Under the pieces are notes generated by a model. That model had not been told where the DNA came from. It was given only the letters and a program-made list of their open reading frames with translations, and did no database searches. From positions 46,981 to 110,980 of the forward strand of contig JBBHKE010003155.1 in assembly GCA_037447655.1 (NCBI GenBank): 64,000 nt of DNA. The letters are read 5' to 3'. The DNA comes from Zygnema cylindricum (Eukaryota > Streptophyta > Zygnematophyceae > Zygnematales > Zygnemataceae). This document shows positions 24,776 to 39,168 of the stretch, in pieces; position 1 is the first letter of the stretch, and the number at the start of each line of letters is the position of its first letter. Position numbers and translations under genes: made by a program.

Positions 24776-24794
24776 AAAGCGCGACAAACTGTGT

Positions 24795-24965
24795 GGATAG
24801 TGGATACCAAGTGCAGCACAAGTGTAGCAAACTGTGGATACCAAGTGCAGCAAACTGTGGACAGTGGATACCAAGTGCAGCAAACTGTGGACAGTGGATA
24901 CCAAGTGCAGCAAACTGTGGATACCAAGTGCAGCAAACTGTGGACAGTGGATACCAAGGATACCA
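24795..24965 (+). repeat. Minisatellite with alternating 23-bp and 30-bp units
   Basis: The unit CAAACTGTGGATACCAAGTG + CAG (23 bp) alternates with a form carrying an extra CAGTGGA after CTGTGGA (30 bp). About six near-identical units occur, so this is young. The long frames on both strands here are produced by the repeat. Confidence 0.85.
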
Positions 24966-25036
24966 AGTAGACGGTACTGTATTTTTGGTGGTCGTTCGTT
25001 GGAACCTTCAGCTGTACGTGAGATTTTTTTACGTTA

Positions 25037-25135
25037 CAGGTGTACATCGCGCACATCGTCCAGCGCGCACATCGTCCACTTTGTACATCGCACACATCGT
25101 CCAGTGTGTACATCGCGCACATCGTCCAGTGTGAA
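25037..25135 (+). repeat. 25-bp tandem repeat, about four units
   Basis: The unit is TGTACATCGCGCACATCGTC + CAGTG, with one shortened copy. A single such unit (CGCGCACATCGTCCAGTGT) occurs at 8875-8893 in the Harbinger-like element, so the array seems to have expanded from a sequence in the related element. Confidence 0.75.
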
Positions 25136-25352
25136 GAAACTCTTCTCGGCGAGGAGAGTCTCTTGACTATGTGCGCGATTGCTTCGCAATTTAAAAAAGT
25201 GAAAAATCCAATGGTCAATACTTACGCCTATAATATTGGAGCCATCCAGTAAACATTCATCTGACAGAAAAAAAAAATTGGTACGAATCTGTACAAAAAC
25301 GTACGGCGTCCAATAAACAACCCCACTTTTCCTCTAATGGAAGTTCACCGTT
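25120..25352. mobile_element. Inverted, diverged relative of the 8677 element (one end)
   Basis: Read on the minus strand, 25352 to 25120 aligns with 8677-8915: TTCCATTAG at the tip, AAAAGTGGGGTT, GACGCCGTACGTTTT, GGCTCCAAT.AT.TAGGCGTAA and a GAGGAGAG palindrome. The other terminus was not found, so it is either truncated or interrupted by the adjacent minisatellites. Confidence 0.65.
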
Positions 25353-26439
25353 ATGTTGGTTTCGACTTTCGAGAAACATTTGTCATTTCGTTTCGCGTCT
25401 AAAATTTTCGTATGTCTAATATAGTACGATAGTACTTTCGTTTGTCGTTCGTCTAATATAGTACAATAGTACTTTCGTTTTGGCTTGTCGATTTGCAACG
25501 TTTGAGTCCTTAGGAAATTTAGATTTTTCTAGCTTAATCTGCGGAGAGGTGGCAAATTTGTAGAGGTTTTTTAGGCGGCACACGATTACACGTGCCGCGC
25601 CATGGTTGGTGTGGTATTTAAGGGACACCATGAACTTCAGTAATTATCAACAATCAACAATCAACCGGAGAGGAAAAAGGTTGAGATTCCTGTGGGGTGG
25701 AAGGGGGGAGGGAGGGGGATCCATGAATGGGTGTGGGAGGGACGGGAGAGGAGGGAGTGAGTGGTGGGAGTGTTGACTGCAAAGGTGAAGGGATTGAGGG
25801 AGGGTGGGATGGAGGGAGGGAAAGCGGGGGAGGACATGAGGGAGGATGAGAGGATTTATTTGCGCGACATGAAGAGAGAGCAGCAAAGGGGGGACGGGGG
25901 AGGGGGAGGGTGAGGGAGGGATAGTGAAGGAATTTTGGAGGTAGTGAGGGCAATACCTTAGAGGGGAGGAGGTGGGTCTTGGCGGACAAGCAAATCAGGA
26001 AAAAAAAGGACGAAAAAGGATTGAAATTGGAGAACAAAGACAAACCAAACAAACAGGACAAAAGTAGGAAAGGATAGAAATAGGAAAAAAATAAAAGAAT
26101 AGGAGGAAAAGACAAAAAATATGAGAAAAGACAAAAATTTAAAAAGAAAGTATGCGCAAAAAGGAAAAATAAAAATGGTTCTCCTTCCCTCTCCCCTCTT
26201 TCTCTTTCTTCTCCTTCTCTCTCCTCTCTCTACTTTATCGCCCTTTTTATCTTGCTCTCTTTTTCTTTCTACACCCTTTCTTTCTTTCTCCTTGGTACTT
26301 CTTTTTCTCCTCTCTACATTGGTTTACTACAGCCAAGATTGCTCATTGTGGCATAAATAAAAACTAAGGTACTAACTAAAAAAAAAAAATTCTAGAGACA
26401 AAAAATAAATCTAGATACTTGAGACTCCCACTTGGCCTC
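25353..26439. other. Non-coding, purine-rich spacer downstream of BiP
   Basis: A GGGAGG-rich tract occupies 25680-25960 and a CT-rich tract 26170-26320. Open frames are compositional. No conserved polyadenylation hexamer was seen in the first 60 bases after the BiP stop. Confidence 0.5.
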
Positions 26440-29796
<3,357 letters not shown>

Positions 29797-30059
29797 GACA
29801 GACCTACCAGTATCTATCGAAGGAGATGCAAGCGTAAGTTAGTTAACCATAAGATCATAATTTTTTATTTCTCCATTAAAATTTTCTTTTTTAGTTCTGG
29901 GGGTATTCCTCGTGATAAAACGAACGACTAAAACTAAGTCAGTAAGTTAGGAAGTAAGTCGAACAGAAAACCGCCATTTTTGCACAATTTTGGAGCTAAT
30001 CCTCATTTCAAAACGAATGACGAAAAACTAAGAAAAAAAAAATTGAGTTCCTCACTTAC

Positions 30060-30182
30060 CAGCGGGAGAGGGAGAGGGAGAGGGAGAGGATCCGTGCTAA
30101 ATAAGAAGAACACTAAGCGATCGTCTGAGTCGAGCAGGTAACAAGCTTCTTATGATGGAGTGACACGATTAATAAAGTAGCT
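30060..30182 (-). other. BIP: Probable non-coding 5' exon of BiP
   Basis: On the minus strand a TATATA (30217-30212) is followed about 30 bp later by a 120-bp stretch with no ATG. It ends in (CTCTCC)n CCGCTG and a strong donor GTAAGT at 30059-30054. CT-rich leaders are common in plant 5' UTRs. The matching acceptor is uncertain (candidates near 29818 and 29806). Confidence 0.45.
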
Positions 30183-30211
30183 TCACTTCAGCTCAATCGA
30201 CTGCCAAGCGG

Positions 30212-30217
30212 TATATA
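30212..30217 (-). promoter_or_regulatory. Candidate TATA box of BiP
   Basis: TATATA on the sense strand, 30-35 bp before the presumed start of the CT-rich leader. Position fits; no transcript evidence is available. Confidence 0.4.
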
Positions 30218-30407
30218 CGTGAAATCGAACTGCATACGCCGACTTATTATTTAGCCGACGCCTGCTTTTGAGGTTTAAGTAAAGCCCAGTCGGCCGGTTT
30301 TATCCTGCACTCTGCCGACCGTCGTACCACCCTCGTATCCTCACCCTTCGTTCGCATAAACGTCGACCAGTTTCATCGAACCGTCCATTGACTCGGAATT
30401 GAGTTCA

Positions 30408-30415
30408 CCACGTCA
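30408..30415 (-). promoter_or_regulatory. UPR element TGACGTGG upstream of BiP
   Basis: The minus strand reads TGACGTGG, the core bound by ATF6/XBP1-type bZIP factors (bZIP28/bZIP60 in plants) during ER stress. It sits about 190 bp upstream of the TATATA at 30217-30212, on the sense strand. A TCATCG core, reported as another plant UPR motif, lies at 30373-30378 on the plus strand. Confidence 0.6.
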
Positions 30416-30519
30416 AACTGCATCGTACGAACCAATGGCAGCGTTTCTCTTCGCTTTTGTGACGCTGTCTAACAAATTAAAAGGCTGTTAGGTTTTTAAT
30501 CGTGTGAATAGTTGACGCT

Positions 30520-31420
30520 TTACGGCTTTAGCAATGTTGGTTCGCTGATAGTGTGGTTCAACTTGGTTGCAGGTCACGTCGAGCCTTTTGTTTCGTCGGC
30601 AGTTTTCCATGTGTACGTTTCAACGAGTGCACACGGTTTTAGTAAAAAAAATCGTACGGAAGTTTTGGTGGTGTTATTTCGTCTACAGTACTGTACTACG
30701 GCCGATACTATTTACCATTTTATATCACAAGTGTTTTCGAGTCGTTCGATTGGGTATCATGCTTCAAGACAATCCAATTGGTAAAGACGAAATTTCATTT
30801 TTTATGTCGAAATTGTCGTCATGTGTGACAGCATATCCGTGATATTTAACGGCTCGCATGTGTACAACGACCTTTTTCTTCGTTTTTTGGACACATGTGT
30901 AGTGCCCTTGAAAGTAGTCGAACGAGCCATCTTTCTGACAGAGAATTTACAATAGTAAGGTTGACGTGTCGCTGTCCGGTTGGGTCTATTAGTAAACATC
31001 GCCTCGTTGGCCAAGAGTAACCGAAACTCGATTTCCCGCGACTATCCGTACACGGCCGTACCTAAATAAGTACAGTATAAGTGGTACATCTCCCTTATTC
31101 CTTCCACGATACCAAGAGTACAAAGTATAATAATGCTGGATAGTATGGACAGTACATAACCTTCAATTTTTTTCGTTTTTTGCTTACCCGACAGTACCCG
31201 TTTTTTTTACTTTTTTTTTATTCTGGCCGCCGTAGCCATGAGGTTCACTGTTTTCCGACATTTGTGATTGGCTGCGTGAGTTTTAGGCAATCGGTTTCAA
31301 TTTCTGTCGGACGGTCAATTTTATTTTTTTATTTGGAGCCGCCGCAGTAAGGTTAGCAATTCGTCCCACGTTTGTAACTGGCTCCACGACTGACGGACAG
31401 CGCTGATGTCCGATTCGTAC
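30520..31420. repeat. Interspersed repeat family R1, copy 2
   Basis: 30760-30990 matches 9860-10070. 31250-31400 contains TTTGTGATTGGCTGCGTGAG, as in the third copy. Non-coding and diverged. Confidence 0.6.
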
Positions 31421-31776
31421 GGATTTCAACTTTTTACGAAAATTATGTAGCATTCGTCGACTCCATACTTTTCTTAAAATTCGTGTAGATTTCGACGTAC
31501 GGACATGTACAAAAAAGTACGGAATGCGTAATCCTAGAAAATCCTCAAAAAATCTTAAAAAGTATGGAAAATTAGCAAATATGTACGAAATTATACGGAA
31601 AGTGTACCCTAAAAAACTTAAAAGTACAAATATCTAAGGCAACTATACTAAAATATAAATGAACATAGGGCAATGTACCCTAGAATTCCTAAAATCCCCG
31701 CCTTAATAACCCTACAAAGATCGAAAATGTACGAACACTTTACGTAAATGTCCATTGCGGAACCAAAGAGGGAGAA

Positions 31777-32539
31777 AATGAAGGGGCAGACTTGTACGGA
31801 TATATAGGCCAAAATCTCCCAAGACATGTGACTAAGGTTAAAGAAATTATAAATTGAGATTTTCAGAAAAAAAGTTCATTTTATACAAGCCATTTTTTTC
31901 ATGTTCCATACTTTATGAGATTTTTTTTGCAACACTATTTTCAATGTACTGATAGGATCTCACACAAAATCAGAGTGCAAGACTACAGCGGAAGCATTCA
32001 AAAAAAAAAATCACACGAGAACGAACTGTCCACAAAAGCCAATATGTTTCATAGACATTTTCTCCCATAAAAGATTAACTTCCCACTCCCTCTAAGCTGC
32101 AGTATATAGTACATTTATTGTGACGTCACTACTTCAAACTACAAATCAACCCAAATCATATAGTGCGCACTAAGAGCGTACAAGTCAAATCCCGTCAACA
32201 ACGAAACACAAAGAACTGCCGGTACAACTCACACGTACAATCAAAGCTACATAAAAACAAATAGTACCTACATACCGTACACACCAAACGAAACATACAT
32301 TGGTCGTCGTCAAACTGAATCTCCGAAAACCACAAAACTACAATCCACTACACGACTAAATAAAACCACCCGGGGCCACAACTTAACGTAACGACAAATT
32401 AGCCAGCCGCGCGACAGTCCGCGACGGCCGATTACAATCTTTGTTTGAAAAAGACAGACTAGCCAGCCGCGCGACAGACCTTGACGGTCGATTACAATCT
32501 TTGACTTAACATGTACTCTATATCTATTTTATGTTTTTA
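31777..32539. repeat. 763-bp segment duplicated at 37577-38344
   Basis: It spans 173 bp of host flank, the whole left LTR of Copia-2 (31950-32511) and the last bases of the Copia-2 pol end. An almost identical copy occurs at 37577-38344, inserted 129 bp into the other LTR. Confidence 0.85.
31950..32511 (-). repeat. Copia-2 3' LTR
   Basis: On the minus strand it begins TGTTAAGTC and ends CCTATCA, giving TG...CA ends and 562 bp. Two tandem copies of a roughly 60-bp unit starting AGCCAGCCGCGCGACAG occur at 32401 and 32461. Confidence 0.85.
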
Positions 32540-33062
32540 TCATGAGCCGCGGCTTTCGTCAACATATCCGCGGCTTCCTCCAACGTCGAAACATGCAAAA
32601 ACTCAACTTCCTTTGCTGTGACCAAATCGCGTACGAAGTGCCACTGAATCCTAATATGTTGTCCTTTTGTGAAAAACAGGATTCTTCACCATTGCCATCG
32701 AACTCATGCTGTCAGAAAAAAAAATTCATACAGCCAATTGAAATCCCCAATTCTCCAAGTAGTTCCTTAATCCAAATCGACGCCTTAGACGTATGACACG
32801 CAGCTATATACTCTTCTTCAGTTGAACTTAATGCGACAGTTGGTTGGAGTCGCGAACTCCAAGAAATTGCCGCGCCACCAAAAACAAAAGCATATCCAGA
32901 TGTTGACATTCGTGTATCAAAATCTCCACCCTAATCTGCGTCACAATATCCCACGCACTCCAAAGTTGTCCGTCCAGATCGAAATAATAAGCCAATCTCG
33001 ACCGTACTTGCAAGGTAACAAAATATCCTCTTCACGGCCTCCAAATGAATCTTTTTAGGAGC
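32524..33062 (-). pseudogene. Copia-2 RNase H and pol tail (frameshifted)
   Basis: It continues the pol polyprotein after a TAG at 33062-33060. RNase H keeps CDADWGGD and the [19 protein letters not shown] motifs. A T9 homopolymer near 32710 shifts the frame, and another shift follows near 32670. The end reads ADMLTKAA and stops at 32524, just before the LTR. Confidence 0.85.
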
Positions 33063-35600
33063 CTAACAAAATCGGCTCACAACAGAAACTGCGGCTGAAA
33101 TATCCGGTCGCGTGGCCACACTTAAATACATTAAACTTCCAACGGCCTCACGATAGGGCACGTGGACAGTTTCCTCCTCCTCAAATTTGCGATATTGAAG
33201 TTTGGAATCTAGTGGTGTCAAAACCGGCTTAGAATCCAACATAGCAAATTTTGTTAGTACTTCTTTACAATATTGCGCTTGCGACAATTTAATATCTCCA
33301 TTATCATACCTCAAAACTTCCACTCCAAGAATATATCGTACGTCCCCCAAATCTGTGACTTTAGAATGTAGACGTAGGTACTTCTTCAATTCCGCGATTC
33401 GCGTCAATTTGTCACATATCATCAAGAAATCATCCACGTAGACAGAAAATATAATTTGATCTTCCCCCTCACCTTTTACGTAAACTCGAGAGTCTGAAAC
33501 TATTCGGAAGAATCCAAATTCGGTAAGGACCTTTTGTAATCGTAAATACCAAGTTCGCGGTGCCTGTTTTAGTCCGTACAAGGACTTTCGTAGCCGCCAT
33601 ACCTTCCCCTCTTTCGACACTACTCCTTTCGGAACTTTCATATAAACCTCCTCCTCTAAGTCACCATTTAAGAATGCCGTCTCTACGTCCATTTGGTGAA
33701 TGTGCTTTTTGCCGGCAGCAGCAATACCAATAATCATCCTTAATGAATCAAACTTAACAACCGGTGCATATGTCTCCGTATAATCTATCCCCTCCCTTTG
33801 TTGAAAGCCCTTGCAAACTAGCCGAGCCTTATGTTTTACTACTTCCCCCGATGCACTAGTTTTGGTTTTAAAAATCCACTTCGCATCAATAGCCTTTTTA
33901 CCCTCCGGTAGGCTTACCTCCTCAAACGTACGGTTGTCGATAATAGATTGAAGTTCTCGCTCCCATGCCGGTTTCCAATGCTTCTCCCACTCGCATGATT
34001 TTCGTGCTTCCACATACGATTGCGGATAGCCTGGCTTATTTTCACATAATGATTGCTTTAAAAGAAAATTATCCTTTCTCTCATCCGAAATAAAATAATA
34101 TGAATTTTCCACATTCCCCTTACCATCAAAAGAAAGACGAGCCGGTTTCTTACCCCTATTTTCCCGCAAACTCCTCCTCGGCTCAAATTCTTTCTCCTCC
34201 CTCGCCGATACCTCCTCAATAATATTCGGTTCACTTGATTTAGAGTATGAGGATTTCCTCGTGTCCGAAGACATTCGGGAATTTTCTCTCCGTGAATCTC
34301 CGCCACCAATGTTACCAAAATTAACATTCTCCACAATTTTATTATTCCCCCTCTTAACATTGGAGGTGGATTCCGGCTCAATTTCCGAATCTGAACCTTT
34401 AATGTCATTAAGATCACCGATTTCAAATTCTTCATGAAAGTCAAGATTAGAATTTCGCTTAGCCGATCGAGAGATTGTGGATAATAAGTCCTCGTGAAAA
34501 TCAACATTTCTTGATTCCTCAATGATATATCGAATCGGATCATAAACTCGATAAAGACTCCCTTTCTCACTATATCCAACAAAATAACCACTCCAACTCC
34601 TCGATGCAAACTTATCGTTCCTCTTTTGTGCTTGAATATAAACTGATGCACGGCATCCCCAAATCCGAATGTGGTGTAGAGTAGGCTTTCGCCCATACCA
34701 CAACTCATACGGAGTTGTATCACCCGAAACCGATTTAATTCGCCGATTGCAAATATAATTCGCTGTTAAAATTGCATCGCCCCATAAATAAATACTCCTC
34801 CCGGATCCGTGTACCATGGATCGTACCATTTCTTGAAGAGTACGATTCTTCCACTCGGCAACGCTATTAGATTCAGGTGAGTAAGATGCGGTATATTGAT
34901 GAAAAATTCCCCACTCTTTACAATAAGGATCAAAAGCAAGAAATTCACCTCCATTATCCGATCTAATAGATTTTAACTTTCTCTCACATTGCCTTTCGGC
35001 CATCACATGCCACTCTTGAAAGCGTAAAAATGCTTCGGATTTTTGTTTTAGTAATATTACCCATGTGAAGCGAGTGAAGTCAACCACCACCACCATAATA
35101 TATTTGTTTCCACCAATCGTCTCCAATTTCACGTCCCCACAAAAATCAATATGCACAAGATCAAGCGGATGCTTAGATCGATGCATAGGATCCTTAGCCG
35201 GATGCGGCTTTTGGATTTGTCTCCCTTTACTACACCCCTCACATCCGTTAATTTTCTCTCCCAACGCCAAGTCTAATCCCCTTACGCTTCCATTTTTAAT
35301 CATCCGTCGTAAACTTGTCTCCGATGTGTGACGCATTCGATGGTGCCACAAGGTTAGATCACCTTTCAATTTGGAAATTTGCGAAATAATGCCATTAGAA
35401 TTTGGTTGGGATTTCGGCCGACGCCATTTTAGTCGACTATGCATAAAATCCGTGACCTCTCCTTCACCTTTTTGTACACCATCAGATCGTACAATTTTTA
35501 TTGTGGAATCTCCATACGCAAGTACACTGCCGCCCGCTCGTTGAATCTGCGGTACACTGAGAAGGTTCACTGAACCCCGCTCGTTGAATCTGCGGTACAC
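33063..35600 (-). pseudogene. pol: Copia-2 pol: integrase and reverse transcriptase
   Basis: A single open stretch of 845 codons. The pre-integrase HHRMRHTSE zinc region is at about residues 80-90. The integrase core begins DLVHIDFCGDVKLE, with catalytic Asp/Asp/Glu in the expected places (DFTR, SDNGGEFLAF, YSPESNSVAEWKNRT). A charged linker follows at residues 380-500. RT then has KARLVCKGFQQ, QMDVETAFLNG, LYGLKQAPRTW and FSVYVDDF. It ends at TAG 33062-33060 after AAVSVVSRFC. The upstream link to protease is broken by a tandem duplication at about 35548-35635. Confidence 0.93.
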
Positions 35601-35609
35601 TGAGAAGGT

Positions 35610-36458
35610 TCATGAACCTTCAGGTAAATACAAAACATTAGTTAACTGAGTGTGCGTAACTTTTTCTACCCCACGTGAGTCCAAACTTGGTAAATCCAAC
35701 CGTACAGTACCCACGGTACTTATCGAAATCACTTGTCCACTTGCGACAGTGATTCGTTTTGGTACTGTGAGTTCGCGAAAATCGTCAAAGAGTGAAGCGT
35801 CGGTACAAACTTGGTGTGACGCTCCTGAGTCAATAATCCACTCTTTTTCGTGTAACGTAGAACCTGCCAAAAGATCAAGCGACAGGTTAAGGGGGGAAAA
35901 TACTTGCGCTTCGTCGCCTCCCTCAAAGTAATCGTCACCCATAAAGTGTCCTCCTCCTCTTCCATGGCGGCCTCCACGACCACCGCGGCCGCCAATACGA
36001 CCGCCACCGCGTCCACCGTATCGACCGCCGCCGTCTCCTCTACCGCCCGCTCCTCCATTTTCAGCCTTTGAATAACATTGGGGGCTAATATGGCCCCATT
36101 TCCCGCAAAAATGGCATTGACGCTCCTTATCCGGGCAAGAAGCCGCCATGTGACCAAGTTTGCCGCACTGAAAGCAAGCAATATTGGTTTGATCTGAATA
36201 TCCGGGCTGGGAAAGAGATCTCCCGGCCCTTTCGTGTCCTCTTCCCCCTCTTCCTCTCGGATTTCCACCTCTTCTACCTCCTCTTCCTCGAAAATAATTG
36301 AGATCGGGCATTTCTGGTGTCGTCGCATTGAGGGAACCGGTCGGTTGGGGTCCCCTCGATGAACTCGGACGATTCGCCTCGGTGGATTTGAGGAAAGTGA
36401 TAATCGAATCCAAAGTGTTCGAATCCCTCGATAAAAGGATGTCTCTTAGATGTATCAT
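35610..36458 (-). pseudogene. Copia-2 gag C-terminus and protease
   Basis: Gly/Arg-rich segments flank two CCHC knuckles (C-x2-C-x4-H-x4-C) at about residues 95-108 and 115-128. The protease follows with WIIDSGASHQVC, an intact aspartic active site. The frame ends at a TGA created by the tandem duplication that separates protease from integrase. It is in the same frame as the upstream gag, from which it is divided by TAG at 36485-36483. Confidence 0.9.
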
Positions 36459-36485
36459 TTTCTCCTGTAAGGCATGGATGAAGAC

Positions 36486-37393
36486 CTATGCCTTATCACT
36501 CTCATCGATGAACTTTCCCAAGTTTGCGAGTTGATTGATAATAATGTTGAATCTCTTCGCGGCTTCATCGATCGACTCACTCGATTTAGCCTTAAAGGAG
36601 GTATAATCGGTATAAATGTGTTGCCCCTTATTTTGAAGACTCGTTTCAAAATGATTCTCAAGAGCCACCCAACAATCATGGGCAAATCTTTGGGTAAGTA
36701 ATAGATCATGTATAGAAGTGCTACATGATTGAATTGAAAAAACGCCGATAGCGGAAAGATTTTTCTTCGTCCACATACAATAAGCTCTCCGATCCGAGGT
36801 AGGCATCTTGTCCATCCCTTTTACCACCTTCCAAAGCCGTTTCAGTTTAAATTGACCTTTGATATATTTCTTCCACGATTGATAATTTGTCCCAATGAAG
36901 ATGACAATCTTGCCGGACATAGATTCAACCGGTTCGTCCCCTTCACTCCAATCGTCAAGATCGGAATCATCATCGATGGGAAGTTTTCCCTTTCGAATCA
37001 ATTCCCTCGTCTCCTCCTCATCTCCTTCACCTCCTTCCGTATCGCCGATGCTTTGATCCGGAATCGGATCTCCGAATAATGGAGATCTAGTAACACGGTT
37101 TGCCTCAGAGATACGCTGATCCACATAACGGAAAAGACCATCCATCAGTTTTTGGAGACGATCTCCCATCGCGTCATATTTCTCCTTCTTTTTCCCCTCA
37201 TTCTCCTCTTTTTGACCGACCGGATCGATCGGAACGGTCTCCTCAAATTTTTTCCGGTGAAAGCAAATGGAGTTTCTACTTCCGGATCCGAAGATGATTC
37301 GGATGGATCCGGAGGATCCAGATCCGGAGGTTGCGGAAATATTGGAGAAGGCATCAAAGGAGAAAGGGTATTTTTCTTCTTTCTCCCCATGGC
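36486..37393 (-). pseudogene. gag: Copia-2 gag N-terminus
   Basis: Starts MGRKKKNTLSP near 37388 in one frame (Pro/Ser/Asp-rich). It shifts by one base at an A6 run near 37245-37250 and continues as the Gag core with W-containing helices (YQSWKKYIKGQFKL..LWKVV, LLTQRFAHDCWVALENHFE). The stop is TAG at 36485-36483. Confidence 0.85.
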
Positions 37394-37434
37394 GGCCAAA
37401 CTAGCCACCGTTCTACACCTCAAAGGAGCACACA

Positions 37435-37447
37435 GGCTCCGATACCA
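37435..37447 (-). other. Copia-2 primer-binding site
   Basis: The minus strand reads TGGTATCGGAGCC two bases after the LTR end. It differs by one base from TGGTATCAGAGCC, the complement of initiator tRNA-Met used by plant copia elements. Confidence 0.85.
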
Positions 37448-37449
37448 CT

Positions 37450-37578
37450 TGATAGGATTTCAAAAAAAAATGAGAGTTCAAGACTACAGCGGAAACATTC
37501 AAAAAAAAAAATTCACACGAGAACGAACTGTCCACAAAAGCCAATATATTTCATAGACATTTTCTCCCATAAAAGGTT
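37450..37578 (-). repeat. Copia-2 5' LTR, inner 129 bp only
   Basis: Matches the corresponding 129 bp of the 3' LTR (from 31950), then jumps at AAAGGTTAATGAAGG into host-flank sequence. Confidence 0.85.
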
Positions 37579-38344
37579 AATGAAGGGGCAGACTTGTACG
37601 GATATATAGGCCAAAATCTCCCAAGACATGTGACTAAGGTTAAAGAAATTATAAATTGAGATTTTCAGAAAAAAAATTCATTTTATACAAGCCATTTTTT
37701 TTCATGTTCCATACTTTATGAGATTTTTTTTGCAACACTGTTTTCAATGTACTGATAGGATCTCACACAAAATCAGAGTGCAAGACTACTGCGGAAGCAT
37801 TCAAAAAAAAAAAATCACACGAGAACAAACTGTGCACAAAAGCCAATATATTTCATAGACATTTTTTCCCACAAAAGATTAACTTCCCACTCCCTCTAAG
37901 ATGCAATATATAGTACATTTATTGTGACGTCACTACTTCAAACTACAAATCAACCCAAATCATATAGTGCGCACTAAGTGCGTACAAGTCAAATCGCGTC
38001 AACAACGAAACACAAAGAACTGTCGTTACAACTCACACGTACAATCAAAGCTACATAAAAACAAATAGTACCTACATACCGTACACACCAAACGAAACAT
38101 ACATTGGTTGTCGTCAAACTGAATCTCCGCGAAACCACAAAACTACGATCCACTATACGACTAAATAAAACCACCCGGGACCACTAACTTAACGTAACGA
38201 CAAATTAGCCAGTCACGCGACAGATCGCGACGGCCGACTACAACTTTGTTTGAAAAAGACAGACTAGCCAGCCGCGCGACAGACCTTGACGGCCGATTAC
38301 AATCTTTGACTTAACATGTACTCTATATCTATTTTATGTTTTTA
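37577..38344. repeat. Copy of 31777-32539 (host flank plus LTR)
   Basis: It includes host flank (37577-37752), a full LTR copy (37753-38316) and the last 28 bases of Copia-2 pol, then unrelated sequence. The pair differ at scattered positions only. Confidence 0.85.
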
Positions 38345-38345
38345 T

Positions 38346-39168
38346 TTTTGGCATCTTAACTTTGTTAATATCACTTTTACATCCTCTTATTCCATAATGG
38401 TTGATATAGAAAAAAATAACAAATTGTCCTTCTCTCAAAAATGTTCGTTGGATATGGAAAAAAGTCACACATTGTTTAACAATAAAAGTAGTGATATGCC
38501 ATTTTTCATGCAATAATATGGTAGCGTGATATACAATTCCGGATACAGGAGGCTATCAACTATCAACTACCACTGGAGAAAAAGAGCTGAGAATTTAGTT
38601 ACAAGCATCTTCCAACAACAAATATTCCTTCTTCAAAATTTAATATCCTACATATTATTGGCGGGTGTCGCTCTCTCAATCTCACCCCGTTCACACTTTT
38701 TGGCGTTCAATTCTTCACTCTTATTCAAACCTCTTAATAAGTTAATAAAGTGTATTGCGATTATGCTTCCTTGACCGTCACAAATAAATTGTCACAAATT
38801 GATCCCACCTTCACCAAATCAAATGCAATAACACAAAGTATTACAATTATAACAGTCTAGTTCAAATAGTTGGACGAGAGCAGCTCAAAAAAACTTCAAA
38901 TAGTTGGACGAGAGCAGCTCAAAAAAACGACCTACAGGAGTTTGGAATAAAAAAAGTAATCCAAAACGAATTAACCGAAAACAACCAACCACCACCAACT
39001 ACACGATTCAAAAAGACCCGAGTGTTCATTAAACAACCTTCTTTTACAAGTCTCTACCACAAATAAATTTCATATTGGACATTGAAAATTCATGGTCTAA
39101 TGTTTTGCTCTTTTTTAAATCGTGTCCCACATTCTAAGTTTGTTAGAAATTTTGAACTTTCCTAACAG
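38346..39168. other. AT-rich spacer
   Basis: No gene. A 37-bp direct repeat (TTCAAATAGTTGGACGAGAG and on) occurs twice at about 38861-38930. Confidence 0.5.

Larger units (their letters stand above)
31950..38345 (-). mobile_element. Copia-2: near full-length Ty1/copia element, minus strand
   Basis: Order on the minus strand: partial 5' LTR (37578-37450), primer-binding site (37447-37435), gag, protease, integrase, RT, RNase H, 3' LTR (32511-31950). The 5' LTR is cut short after 129 bp by a duplicated segment that carries host flank and a second LTR copy (37753-38316). Protease DSG and RT YVDDF are intact, but several breaks make it non-functional. It is the best preserved copia in the window and, with tandem CCHC knuckles, the same lineage as Copia-1. 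Confidence 0.95.

Noticed and set aside
25654-26115. 153-codon Ser/Pro-rich frame on the minus strand
   Set aside because: Antisense of a GGGAGG-rich tract; compositional.
34058-34723. 221-codon frame inside Copia-2 pol
   Set aside because: Other-frame shadow of the integrase linker and RT start.
35729-36328. 199-codon frame in Copia-2
   Set aside because: Other-frame shadow of the Gly-rich gag/protease region.
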